Shown: positions 53,442 to 61,349, counted from the first letter of the stretch. The stretch: 61,349 nt of DNA from Betaproteobacteria bacterium (GCA_016202605.1 JACQOJ010000055.1:1-61349); one strand, 5' to 3'. Translations and numbers: made by a program. The notes: generated by a model from the letters alone, not told the origin.

Positions 53442-53728
53442 TGTTTGGGGCTGCCGCCGCCGCTCTGCTGGTTGCGCTCGCGCTGGCATTGACGCGCGCC
53501 TGCCTCGGCCCGACGGTCTTCGACCGCGCGCTCGCGGCCAACACGGTGGGCACGATCGCGGTCCTGCTGCTTGCCGTCATCGGTTTCCTCACCGACCGTC
53601 CCGAGTTCCTCGATCTCGCCATCGTCTACGGGCTGCTCAACGTCGTGGGCACGATCGCAGTGCTCAAGTATTTCGAATATGGCAACCTGGGCGACCCGGG
53701 CGACGCCGAGGAGGAGTCGAAGGCATGA
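53438..53728 (+). CDS. mrpF: Mrp-type antiporter subunit F
   Basis: A 96-residue three-helix protein with R-A-C-L-G-P-T-V-F-D-R-A-L-A-A-N-T (near residue 20), the MrpF hallmark, and D-L-A-I-V-Y-G-L-L-N near 60. The ATG overlaps the mrpE stop; its own stop overlaps mrpG, so the operon is translationally coupled. Confidence 0.9.
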   Translation: MMFGAAAAALLVALALALTRACLGPTVFDRALAANTVGTIAVLLLAVIGFLTDRPEFLDLAIVYGLLNVVGTIAVLKYFEYGNLGDPGDAEEESKA

Positions 53729-54054
53729 GCGTGTTCGTCGATGCGGTGAGTTGGGCCTGCCTGATTGCGGGCGGCGTCTTCTGCGTCATCGGTGCGGTAG
53801 GCCTGATTCGCATGCCCGAGTTTTTCACCCGCATCCATGCGGCGGGCGTCACCGATACGCTGGGCGCGGGGCTCATCCTCTTGGGGCTCATGCTGCAAGC
53901 GGGGTTCACGCTGGTGGCGGTGAAGCTCGCGATGATCGGGGTGTTGATCCTCTTCACCAGCCCGACGGCGACGCATGCGCTGGCCAAGGCAGGACTCGCC
54001 CGCGGCCTGAAGCCGCTGCTTGCGGAAGACAGGAGCAAGCCATCGAACCCGTAA
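53725..54054 (+). CDS. mrpG: Mrp-type antiporter subunit G
   Basis: A 109-residue protein with three helices and R-M-P-E-F-F-T-R-I-H-A-A-G-V-T-D-T-L-G-A near residue 30, which is diagnostic of MrpG. It overlaps the previous gene by four bases and its stop lies just after the proposed AUC start of the next gene. Confidence 0.9.
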   Translation: MSVFVDAVSWACLIAGGVFCVIGAVGLIRMPEFFTRIHAAGVTDTLGAGLILLGLMLQAGFTLVAVKLAMIGVLILFTSPTATHALAKAGLARGLKPLLAEDRSKPSNP

Positions 54055-54587
54055 TCATCACGACCCTGCTCGTCATGATGGCGGTGGTCACGGTGGTGAT
54101 CGCGCGCCAGCGCAACCTCTTCGCGGTGGTCATCCTGTTCGGCATCTACAGCTTCCTGATGGCGACCGTGCTGGTCGCGCTCGACGCGGTGGATGTGGCG
54201 ATGACCGAAGCTGCGGTTGGAGCCGGAATTTCTACCATCCTGTTCTTGAGCGCGCTGCACCTCGGCAAGGGAATCGAGATGAAGCCGTTGCACAGACCGT
54301 TCCTGCCGCTGGTGGTCGCGTTGGCCACTGGTGCGGCACTTGCCTATGGAACCCTCGGGCTGCCCGCGTTTTCCGATTCCGAGGCGCCAATCCATCAGCA
54401 CGTGGCAAAGCGCTACGTCGAGGAAGGTGCGCGCGAAACGGGGGTTCCCAACATCGTGACGGCGGTCCTGGCGAGCTACCGTGGCTATGACACGCTGGGC
54501 GAAGTGACCGTGGTGTTCACCGCCGGAATCGGGGTGATCGCGCTCCTGCGGCGAGTGCGCGGCCGCAGGCGGGGAGGCAAGCCGTGA
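54042..54587 (+). CDS. MrpA C-terminal-type subunit (DUF4040/MbhD plus MbhE-like fusion) with apparent AUC start
   Basis: About 181 residues: an N-terminal MbhD-like (DUF4040) part, R-N-L-F-A-V-V-I-L-F-G-I-Y-S-F and T-E-A-A-V-G-A-G-I-S-T (residues 20-65), and an MbhE-like second half with V-T-A-V-L-A-S-Y-R-G-Y-D-T-L-G-E-V (near 145). Family proteins begin M-E-P; here the corresponding codon is ATC at 54042, six bases after an AGGAG (54031-54035). No ATG or GTG occurs there in frame. The nearest in-frame ATG is near 54075 and would remove the first helix. A sequencing error, an AUC start or a decayed start are all possible. Confidence 0.82.
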   Translation: MEPVIITTLLVMMAVVTVVIARQRNLFAVVILFGIYSFLMATVLVALDAVDVAMTEAAVGAGISTILFLSALHLGKGIEMKPLHRPFLPLVVALATGAALAYGTLGLPAFSDSEAPIHQHVAKRYVEEGARETGVPNIVTAVLASYRGYDTLGEVTVVFTAGIGVIALLRRVRGRRRGGKP

Positions 54588-55012
54588 GGAATTATCTCGT
54601 CCTGCGCGTCATCGCGAAGCTCATGATCATGTTCATGGTGTTGTTCGCGCTCTACGTGCAGTTCCACGGCGACTTCGGTCCGGGCGGCGGCTTCCAGGCG
54701 GGGGTGATCTCGGCCGCGGCGATCGTGTTCTACGGGATCATCTTCGGATTGCCGGCGGCGCGCGAAGTCGTACCCGACCGGCTGGTCGAAGTCATGATCG
54801 CAGCCGGCGTGCTGCTGTACGCCGGCGTCGGCGTCGCCGGCTTGCTGCTGGGCGGCAACTATCTCGACTACTTCGTGCTCGGGGCCGATCCGGTCGATGG
54901 CCAGCACCGCGGCATCTTCTGGATCGAGATGGGTGTGTTGATCACCGTCGCCGGGGTGATGCTCAAGATCTTCTACATGTTCGCCGGACGGGGCGATGGA
55001 GGCGGCGAGTGA
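54584..55012 (+). CDS. mrpB: Mrp-type antiporter subunit B
   Basis: A 142-residue protein with a GTG start overlapping the previous stop. It has about four helices, and the MrpB/MbhF motif H-G-D-F-G-P-G-G-G-F-Q-A-G-V-I near residue 23, then W-I-E-M-G-V. It belongs to the core membrane module that conducts Na+/H+ exchange. Confidence 0.92.
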   Translation: MRNYLVLRVIAKLMIMFMVLFALYVQFHGDFGPGGGFQAGVISAAAIVFYGIIFGLPAAREVVPDRLVEVMIAAGVLLYAGVGVAGLLLGGNYLDYFVLGADPVDGQHRGIFWIEMGVLITVAGVMLKIFYMFAGRGDGGGE

Positions 55013-55392
55013 CCGCGATCGCCAATCACTTCAGCTACTGGGCAACGTTGTTCATCGCGATCGCGGGGCTCTACATCGTGATCGCGCGCGGCAACCTCGT
55101 GAAAAAACTCGTGGGCCTGGCGATCTTCCAGACTTCGGTCTATCTGCTCTACATCGCGCCCGGGAAGCTCATTGGGGGTACGGCGCCGATCATTGCGGAC
55201 AAGTTCGCGGTGTACTCGAACCCGCTGCCCCACGTGCTGATCCTCACCGCGATCGTGGTCGGCGTGGCTACGCTTGCGCTGGGACTTGCGATCGTGGTCC
55301 GGATCAAGGAAGCCTACGGCACCATCGAGGAGGATGAGATCCTGGCGCAGGAGCAACCTGCCCTTCAGCAAACCGCCGATAACAAGATGTAA
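55009..55392 (+). CDS. mrpC: Mrp-type antiporter subunit C (NuoK-like)
   Basis: A 127-residue NuoK-like protein with three helices; the family signature N-L-V-K-K-L-V-G-L-A-I-F-Q is near residue 25 and H-V-L-I-L-T-A-I-V-V-G-V near 78. The GTG start overlaps the mrpB stop. The C-terminal 20 residues are Glu/Gln-rich and likely cytoplasmic. Confidence 0.92.
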   Translation: MTAIANHFSYWATLFIAIAGLYIVIARGNLVKKLVGLAIFQTSVYLLYIAPGKLIGGTAPIIADKFAVYSNPLPHVLILTAIVVGVATLALGLAIVVRIKEAYGTIEEDEILAQEQPALQQTADNKM

Positions 55393-55396
55393 TATC

Positions 55397-56878
55397 TTGA
55401 TCTCACAGAATTATCCCATATTGCACGTGGTGGTGCCGCTGATCGCTGCGCCGTTGATGGTGCTTTTGCGGCACGGCGGCTTCGCCTGGCTCCTCGCCGC
55501 CGTCGCAAGCTGGTCTTCACTCGCGGTATCGGCTGCGCTGCTGGCGGAAGTCGCCGGCGGCGGCGTGATTTCGTACGCCATCGGCAGCTGGGCGCCGCCG
55601 TGGGGAATCGAGTACCGCATCGACAGCGTGAACGCGTTCCTGCTGGTGCTCGTATCGCTGATCGCGTCGGTCGTCGTGATCTACTGCCGCGAAAGCGTTG
55701 AGGCCGAGGTCGCGCCGGAGCAGCACTACCTGTTCTACACGATGTATGTGCTGTGTCTCGCGGGGCTGCTTGGAATTGCGGCCACGGGCGACGGATTCAA
55801 TCTGTTCGTGTTTCTGGAAATCTCCTCGCTGTCGAGCTACGTGCTGATCGCGCTGGGGCGCGACCGGCGGGCGCTGGTGGCGTCCTATCAGTATCTGATC
55901 ATGGGCACGATCGGGGCGACTTTCATCGTGATCGGCGTCGGGCTGCTCTTTCTCATGACCGGTACGCTCAATCTCGCGGACATGGCGGCGCGGCTGCGGG
56001 AGGTGACCGATACACGCCCGATCCTGGCCGCGCTCGCTTTCCTCACCGTCGGCATCTCGCTGAAGCTGGCGCTCTTTCCGCTGCACCTGTGGCTGCCCAA
56101 CGCCTACGCCTACGCGCCATCCGCGGTGACGGCCTTCCTTGCGGCGACCGCGACCAAGGTGTCACTGTACGTGCTGTTGCGGTTCTACTATTCGGTTTTC
56201 GGCGAGAGCGCGGTATTCATTGCGCATCCGACGAGCGATATCCTGCTCGTGCTGTCGCTCGCGGCGATGTTCATCGCGTCGACTGTCGCCATCTTTCAGG
56301 ACAACATCAAGCGCCTGTTCGCGTACTCGAGCGTGGCGCAAATCGGCTACATCACCCTCGGCGTGAGCTTCGACAGCCTCACCGGGCTCACCGCCGCCAT
56401 CGTGCATCTCTTCAACCATGCGCTCACCAAGGGCGCGATCTTCCTGCTGCTGGGCGGAATCGCGCTGCGCCTGGGCGCGGTCCGCTTCCAGGACATCGGT
56501 GGCATCGCACGGGTGATGCCGCTGACCTCGTTCGGCATCGTGCTCGCGGGCCTGAGCCTGATCGGCGTGCCGGGCACGGTCGGATTCGTCAGCAAGTGGT
56601 ATCTCGTGCTGGCGGCTATCGAGAGCGGTGCGTGGTGGCTTGCGCTGCTCATCGTGTTGAGTTCGCTGCTTGCGGTGATCTACGTCTGGCGCTTCGTCGA
56701 GGCGGCGTACTTCCAGGTGCCAAGCGCGTCCGTCTCGCGACTCAGGGAGGCGCCTCTTTCCATGTTGGTGCCGGCCTGGTTGATGGTCGCGGCCTGCCTC
56801 TATTTCGGGCTTGATGCCTCGCTCACGCTGAGCGGCGCCTCGCAGGCGGCGGCGGAACTTCTTCCGGGGAGCAGATGA
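55397..56878 (+). CDS. mrpD: Mrp-type antiporter subunit D, first copy
   Basis: A 493-residue NuoL/M/N-like subunit, about 14 helices. It has the TM5 Glu (L-E-I-S-S-L-S-S-Y), TM7 Lys (S-L-K-L-A-L-F-P-L-H-L-W-L-P), TM8 Lys (A-T-K-V-S-L-Y) and TM12 Lys (H-A-L-T-K-G-A-I-F), i.e. the full proton-path set. Start is taken as the TTG at 55397, just after mrpC, with a weak ribosome binding site; no better codon is available in this frame. Confidence 0.9.
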   Translation: MISQNYPILHVVVPLIAAPLMVLLRHGGFAWLLAAVASWSSLAVSAALLAEVAGGGVISYAIGSWAPPWGIEYRIDSVNAFLLVLVSLIASVVVIYCRESVEAEVAPEQHYLFYTMYVLCLAGLLGIAATGDGFNLFVFLEISSLSSYVLIALGRDRRALVASYQYLIMGTIGATFIVIGVGLLFLMTGTLNLADMAARLREVTDTRPILAALAFLTVGISLKLALFPLHLWLPNAYAYAPSAVTAFLAATATKVSLYVLLRFYYSVFGESAVFIAHPTSDILLVLSLAAMFIASTVAIFQDNIKRLFAYSSVAQIGYITLGVSFDSLTGLTAAIVHLFNHALTKGAIFLLLGGIALRLGAVRFQDIGGIARVMPLTSFGIVLAGLSLIGVPGTVGFVSKWYLVLAAIESGAWWLALLIVLSSLLAVIYVWRFVEAAYFQVPSASVSRLREAPLSMLVPAWLMVAACLYFGLDASLTLSGASQAAAELLPGSR

Positions 56879-58335
56879 CGCCCGAGGCGACGATCCTGCT
56901 CGCGATTGCCGTGCCGGCGGTGGGGATGGGGCTGATCGCCGCCGCCCATCGCATGCCGGACCTGCGCGAGGCGATCACGCTGGCGACCGCCGGGCTGCTT
57001 TCCGTCCTGGTGGCGTCCCTCACGCCCCTGGTGCTCGACGGCGCGCGCCCCGGCGTGACGGTCTTCGAAATGATGCCGGGGCTTGCGCTCAGATTCGAGG
57101 TTGAGCCGCTCGGTATGCTGTTCGGACTGGTCGCGTCCGGCCTGTGGATCGTCAATTCGCTCTATTCGATCGGCTACATGCGCGGCAACGAGGAGAAGCA
57201 CCAGACCCGCTTCTACGTGTGTTTCGCGGGCGCGCTCGCTGCGACGATGGGGATCGCGTTCGCCGGCAATCTGCTGACGCTTTTCCTGTTCTACGAAGCG
57301 CTCACTTTGATCACGTATCCGCTGGTCACGCATCACGTTACGCCGGGGGCGGTCAGGGCCGGACGGCTGTATCTCGGGCTGCTCGTCGGCACATCCATCG
57401 TGTTCCTGCTGGTCGCGATCATCTGGACCTGGCAGCTCGCCGGCACGATCGACTTTACTCCGGGCGGCATCCTCGGCGGCGAGGTGCCGAACGCGACGGT
57501 CGGCGTGCTGCTGGCGCTCTACGTGTTCGGGGTCGGCAAGGCTGCGGTGATGCCGGTGCACCGGTGGCTGCCCGCGGCGATGGTCGCGCCCACGCCGGTA
57601 TCCGCGCTGCTGCACGCGGTGGCGGTGGTCAAGGCGGGGGTGTTCTCGGTGCTGAAAATCGTGATCTACGTCTTCGGCGTCGAAGCGACGGCCGGCGTGA
57701 AAAGCGTTGACTGGCTGCCGTTCATGGCCGGGTTCACCATCATCGCCGCCTCCATCGTCGCGCTGCGCGCCGACAACCTGAAGCGCCGGCTTGCCTACTC
57801 GACCGTGAGCCAACTGTCGTACGTGGTGCTGGCTGCCGCGCTGCTGACGCCGCTCTCGGTCATCGGGGCGGCGCTGCACATCGCCGCGCACGCGCTCGGC
57901 AAGATCACGCTCTTCTTCGCCGCCGGCGCGATTTACACGGCCGCGCACAAGACCGAGGTGAGCCAGCTCGACGGCATCGGGCGGCGCATGCCGTGGACGA
58001 TGGGTGCTTTCACCGTGGGTGCGCTGTCGATGATCGGGCTGCCGCCGGCGGCGGGGTTCGTGAGCAAGTGGTACATACTGCAGGGCGCCATGGCGACCGG
58101 CCAGTGGAACGCGGTCGCCGTTGTCGTGGCGAGCACGCTGCTCAACGCCGGCTATTTTCTTCCCATCGTCTACCGCGCCTTTTTCGTCGCGCCGCCGGAT
58201 GACGGGCATCGCGCCCACGGCGAGGCGCCTTTCACCATGGTCGCGGCGCTGACGCTCACCGCCGCGGGCACCGTGGCGCTATTCTTCTTTCCTGACGTGC
58301 CGCTCGCGCTCGCGCGGCAGCTGGCGGGAGGCTGA
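56875..58335 (+). CDS. Mrp-type antiporter subunit D-like, second copy
   Basis: A 486-residue NuoM/N-like membrane subunit overlapping the first copy by four bases. TM5 Glu (Y-E-A-L-T-L), TM7 Lys (G-K-A-A-V-M-P-V-H-R-W-L-P), TM8 Lys (V-V-K-A-G-V-F) and TM12 Lys (H-A-L-G-K-I-T-L) are all present. The residues around them differ clearly from the first copy, so it is a paralogue rather than a recent duplication. It probably forms a second proton or ion pathway. Confidence 0.9.
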   Translation: MTPEATILLAIAVPAVGMGLIAAAHRMPDLREAITLATAGLLSVLVASLTPLVLDGARPGVTVFEMMPGLALRFEVEPLGMLFGLVASGLWIVNSLYSIGYMRGNEEKHQTRFYVCFAGALAATMGIAFAGNLLTLFLFYEALTLITYPLVTHHVTPGAVRAGRLYLGLLVGTSIVFLLVAIIWTWQLAGTIDFTPGGILGGEVPNATVGVLLALYVFGVGKAAVMPVHRWLPAAMVAPTPVSALLHAVAVVKAGVFSVLKIVIYVFGVEATAGVKSVDWLPFMAGFTIIAASIVALRADNLKRRLAYSTVSQLSYVVLAAALLTPLSVIGAALHIAAHALGKITLFFAAGAIYTAAHKTEVSQLDGIGRRMPWTMGAFTVGALSMIGLPPAAGFVSKWYILQGAMATGQWNAVAVVVASTLLNAGYFLPIVYRAFFVAPPDDGHRAHGEAPFTMVAALTLTAAGTVALFFFPDVPLALARQLAGG

Positions 58336-58336
58336 C

Positions 58337-58585
58337 ATGCAGCAGCACTGGCTCACCCGACCCGCGGCCACCCAGCGCCTGTGGTGGATATTCATCGCCA
58401 TCCTGGCGGCCACCGTCGCGGCGGAATTCTTCGTCGAGCACGAGGCGAACTTCAGCGTCGAGGCGATCTTCGGCTTCAACGCCTGGTACGGGTTCATCGC
58501 GTGCGCGGCGCTGATCCTTTTCGCCAAGGCACTCGGCCTCATGCTGAAGAAGCCGGATACCTACTACGAGAAGCGCGATGGCTAG
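58337..58585 (+). CDS. Small two-helix membrane protein of the Mrp operon
   Basis: An 82-residue protein with two hydrophobic helices (about 15-35 and 45-70) and an acidic short loop between. It starts one base after the previous stop and overlaps the next gene by eight bases. I do not recognise the family; a structural or accessory role in the antiporter complex is inferred only from its position. Confidence 0.7.
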   Translation: MQQHWLTRPAATQRLWWIFIAILAATVAAEFFVEHEANFSVEAIFGFNAWYGFIACAALILFAKALGLMLKKPDTYYEKRDG

Positions 58586-60260
58586 CCTGCTCGCACATCC
58601 GGGCCTGATCCTCATCGCCGGGGCATTCCTGCTCGTCTGGCTCCGCGGCGGCGCGCGATCCGCGGTGGCGCTCGCCGCGCCGATGGCGGCGGTGGTGCTG
58701 GCGTGGAACGTGCCGGAGGGGGTGGCGGTCCAGGCGCATTTCCTCGACTTCGAGCTCGCGCTGTTTGCGACAGACAAGCTCTCGCGGCTGTTCGCCATCA
58801 TCTTCGCGCTGATGGCTTTCGGCGGCGCGCTGTTCGCGCTCAATCAGAAGAGCCCACTCGAGCTGCCGGCGGCGCTGCTCTATGCCGGCGCGGCGATCGG
58901 CGTCGCCTTCGCCGGCGACCTCGTCACGGTATTCGTGTTCTGGGAGCTGATGGCGATCGGCTCCGCGCTGGTCGTCTGGAGCGCCGGCCGCACGGCCTAC
59001 GCCGCGAGCCTGCGTTACATGATGATCCACCTGCTGGGCGGCGTTCTGCTGATGGCAGGCATCGCGGGCCACGTCGCCGAGTTCGGCTCGATCGCGTTCG
59101 AGCGCATGACGCTCGATTCGCCCTCGCATTGGCTGATTCTCGCGGGATTCCTGATCAACGCCGGTGCGCCGCCGCTGTCGGCGTGGCTGCCCGATGCGTA
59201 TCCCGAGGCCTCGTGGAGCGGTACCGTATTCCTGTCGGCATTCACCACCAAGACCGCGGTGTACGTGCTGCTGCGCGGATTCCCCGGCACCGAGTTGCTG
59301 GTTTACGTGGGCCTGTTCATGATCTTCTACGGCATCGTCTACGCGCTGCTCGAGAACGACATGCGCCGGATTCTCGCCTACAGCATCGTAAACCAGGTCG
59401 GCTTCATGGTGACGGGCGTCGGCATCGGCACGGAGATGGCGCTCAACGGCGCGGCCGCGCACGCTTTCACGCACATCATCTACAAGGCGCTGCTGTTGAT
59501 GTCGGCCGGGTCCGTCCTGCTCATGACCGGCAGGCGAAAATGCACCGACCTCGGAGGGTTGTTCCAGTCGATGCCGCTGACGGCGGCGTGCGGCATCATC
59601 GGCGCGCTCTCGATCTCCTCGTTTCCGCTGACCTCGGGCTTCGTCAGCAAGTCGATGATTTCGCAGGCGGCCGTCGACCTGAACCTGTTCTACGTCTGGA
59701 TCGCGCTCGCCGCGGCCTCGGCCGGCGTGTTTCTGCACGCCGGGATCAAGTTCCCGTGGTTCGTGTTCTTCCAGAAGGACTCGGGTCTGCGCCCGCCGGA
59801 GCCGCCGCTCAACATGCGCGTCGCGATGATCTTCTTCTCGGTGCTGTGCATCGGGCTCGGCGTCGCGCCCGGGGCGCTCTATGAGCTGCTGCCGTACGCG
59901 GTCGATTACGTGCCGTACACCGGCGCGCATGTGGTGGCGCAGCTGCAGCTCCTGCTTTTCTCGGGGCTTGCCTTCTTCGTCATGCTCGACTACCTGCGGC
60001 GCACGCTGACCATCACTCTGGATGTCGACTGGCTGTACCGGCGCCTCGGGCCGGCCGTCTGCGGTGTTGCCGCGCGGGCGCTGGCGCGGATGTTTGCCGC
60101 ACTTGCAAGCGCGGCGCCAGCTCGCATCATGGATATCGTTTCGGCGCTGCGCCGGCACCATGGACCGGAGGGCGTGCTGGCCCGCACCTGGCCGACAGGC
60201 AGCATGGCGCTGTGGGTAATGGTGCTGCTGCTTGTTTACCTGCTGCTCTACTATCTGTAG
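58578..60260 (+). CDS. Mrp-type antiporter subunit D-like, third copy, lacks TM7 Lys
   Basis: A 560-residue NuoL/M/N-like subunit. TM5 Glu123 (F-W-E-L-M) and TM8 Lys (F-T-T-K-T-A-V-Y) are kept, as is the TM12 Lys (H-I-I-Y-K-A-L-L). But where the other copies have K-x5-P-x-H-x-W-L-P, this protein reads N-A-G-A-P-P-L-S-A-W-L-P: Asn194 replaces the Lys and Ser the His. The C-terminal 120 residues, after the main core, end in a Leu-rich helix. It overlaps the small protein by eight bases. The site is unusual for a proton-conducting subunit; it may be a structural or coupling copy. Confidence 0.9.
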   Translation: MASLLAHPGLILIAGAFLLVWLRGGARSAVALAAPMAAVVLAWNVPEGVAVQAHFLDFELALFATDKLSRLFAIIFALMAFGGALFALNQKSPLELPAALLYAGAAIGVAFAGDLVTVFVFWELMAIGSALVVWSAGRTAYAASLRYMMIHLLGGVLLMAGIAGHVAEFGSIAFERMTLDSPSHWLILAGFLINAGAPPLSAWLPDAYPEASWSGTVFLSAFTTKTAVYVLLRGFPGTELLVYVGLFMIFYGIVYALLENDMRRILAYSIVNQVGFMVTGVGIGTEMALNGAAAHAFTHIIYKALLLMSAGSVLLMTGRRKCTDLGGLFQSMPLTAACGIIGALSISSFPLTSGFVSKSMISQAAVDLNLFYVWIALAAASAGVFLHAGIKFPWFVFFQKDSGLRPPEPPLNMRVAMIFFSVLCIGLGVAPGALYELLPYAVDYVPYTGAHVVAQLQLLLFSGLAFFVMLDYLRRTLTITLDVDWLYRRLGPAVCGVAARALARMFAALASAAPARIMDIVSALRRHHGPEGVLARTWPTGSMALWVMVLLLVYLLLYYL

Positions 60261-60538
60261 GCGCATATGGGGGCGCATCGCTTCTGCGCAGAGTTGCGGT
60301 TTGGGTTGTTCACCAGCGCGGCCCCAAGTCCGGAGAAACAGCCCGATGCACTCCTGCGATGCGCTTGAATTATCTTGATTTCGCGTAAATCGCGGTCTAT
60401 GATTGCCGTGCTGCAGTAGGACATCCCGCATTATGAGAAATTGCCGATGCTGCCATCGGGCGGAATGCCAAGTTGCGCAAATCTAAGTATCATGGGCAGG
60501 CAGCTTCATTTCCCTAATCACGCCTTTGGAGGAAAACA
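60261..60538 (+). other. 278-bp gap before the TRAP receptor gene
   Basis: No gene is recognised. The stretch holds the promoter described at 60375-60403 and a ribosome binding site (TTTGGAGGA) just before the ATG at 60539. I see no terminator with a clear hairpin and T-run after the Mrp operon. Confidence 0.5.
60375..60403 (+). promoter_or_regulatory. Probable sigma-70 promoter for the TRAP receptor gene
   Basis: TTGATT at 60375-60380 is followed after exactly 17 bases by TATGAT at 60398-60403, both one to two mismatches from consensus. The spacer holds two copies of TCGCG. It lies about 135 bases upstream of the start codon, giving a leader long enough to carry further control. Confidence 0.6.
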
Positions 60539-61349
60539 ATGAGCAAGCAAGAGTTGAAGGAAAAACCCGCCGATTTGAAGCCGAGCGCATCGCGCCGGAA
60601 GTTCCTTACCGGGGCGTCGGTTGCGGCGGCGGGCGCCGCAATCACCGGCTTCCCGATGATTTCGGTCGCCCAGTCGCCGGTCGTGCTGAAAATGCAGGGG
60701 GCGTGGGGCGCCAAGGACATCTTCAACGAGATGGCCGAGCAGTACGTCAAACGCGTCAACGACATGGCGGGCGGGCGCCTGCGCATCGATTACCTGGTGG
60801 CCGGCGCGGTGGTGAAGGCGTTCGAGGTGATGGACGCTGTGCACAAGGGTGTGCTGGACGGCGCGCACACAGTGCCTGTTTACTGGTACGGCAAGCATAA
60901 GGCAGCGTCGCTCTTCGGCACGGGACCGGTGTTCGGCAACGACGCGCACCACACGATTGCATGGTTCTACGAGGGCGGCGGGCAGCAGCTCTACAACGAA
61001 CTGGTGCAGAAGCAGCTGAAGCTGAACGTGGTGGGCTTCCTGAACTTCCCGATGCCGACCCAGCCGTTCGGCTGGTTCAAGAAGCCGCTCAAGGATGCGG
61101 CGGGGCTGAAAGGCCTCAAGTACCGCACCGTGGGCCTCGCGGCCGACCTGTTCCAGACGATGGGCGCGAAAGTGACACAGTTGCCGGGCGGCGAGATCGT
61201 CCCGGCGCTCGAGCGCGGCGTCATCGACGCTTTCGAGTTCAATAATCCAACCTCGGACATGCGCTTCGGCGCGCAGGACGTCATCAAAAACTACATGATG
61301 GGGAGCTATCACCAGGCGTCCGAGAGCTTCGAGATCGTCTTCAACAAGA
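60539..61349 (+). CDS. TRAP transporter solute-binding protein (DctP family), partial at window edge
   Basis: About 270 residues are visible and the gene continues past the edge. A twin-arginine signal (S-R-R-K-F-L-T-G-A near residue 18) suggests export by Tat, then the mature part starts M-Q-G-A-W-G-A-K-D-I. The family segment R-T-V-G-L-A-A-D-L-F-Q-T-M-G-A-K-V near residue 197 and A-L-E-R-G-V-I-D-A-F-E near 222 identify a DctP-type receptor. A GGAGGA precedes the ATG. It likely binds a carboxylate; the membrane subunits are outside the window. Confidence 0.9.
   Translation, partial: MSKQELKEKPADLKPSASRRKFLTGASVAAAGAAITGFPMISVAQSPVVLKMQGAWGAKDIFNEMAEQYVKRVNDMAGGRLRIDYLVAGAVVKAFEVMDAVHKGVLDGAHTVPVYWYGKHKAASLFGTGPVFGNDAHHTIAWFYEGGGQQLYNELVQKQLKLNVVGFLNFPMPTQPFGWFKKPLKDAAGLKGLKYRTVGLAADLFQTMGAKVTQLPGGEIVPALERGVIDAFEFNNPTSDMRFGAQDVIKNYMMGSYHQASESFEIVFNK

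Overview
The window is visibly GC-rich with dense, often overlapping genes. Bug-type solute-binding protein, HemP, the TRAP solute receptor and the overall gene content suggest a betaproteobacterium (Burkholderiales-like or a relative). That placement is inference from gene families; no rRNA or complete tRNA gene is present to anchor it. I also found no recognisable transcription-factor gene.

Region 1 (1-2400) is an iron/haem uptake operon read leftward, hemP-tonB-exbB-exbD-ftr1, behind a promoter with two Fur-box-like sites. On the other side of those sites a ribosome binding site and start codon lead straight into a truncated IS110-type transposase. Region 2 (2390-3870) is mobile-element debris: the broken transposase, the tail of a serine recombinase and a 40-bp tRNA 3' half. 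Region 3 (3871-5800) is a Fic-family AMP-transferase divergent from an unknown gene, with a phased array of TGTCGC/GCGACA half-sites between them. Region 4 (5905-15540) is a catabolic block: two sulfatases, a Bug receptor, and a lutA/lutB/lutC set interrupted by a ketopantoate-reductase-like gene and an mmsA-type dehydrogenase.

Region 5 (15809-36839) is a large alpha-glucan/trehalose island: glgB, glgE, treS-maltokinase, glgX, treZ, a MalQ-TreY fusion, otsB and otsA. A mechanosensitive-channel gene sits between otsB and otsA, and an MscS-like membrane-helix protein sits between treS and glgX. It encodes the OtsAB, TreYZ and TreS trehalose routes plus the GlgE glucan route; glgA, glgC and glgP are not seen in the window.

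Region 6 (36867-60260) is largely ion and membrane homeostasis: two CPA2 antiporters, two P-type ATPases, a YbdK-type ligase with a glutamine-amidotransferase-like hydrolase, an NfeD/slipin pair, a TerD protein, and a ten-gene Mrp-type antiporter operon whose first part follows the Mbh gene order. Between about 42.9 and 50.1 kb several genes are decayed (ferric-reductase/cytochrome remnant, DUF502 remnant, a short universal stress protein). The window ends inside a TRAP solute receptor gene.

Taken together, regions 5 and 6 read as an osmotic and ionic stress island: compatible-solute synthesis, mechanosensitive release and K+/Na+/H+ exchange in largely co-directional operons. The best candidates for something little described are the Mbh-ordered Mrp module with three antiporter-like subunits, the MalQ-TreY fusion beside channel genes, and the operator array at fic.
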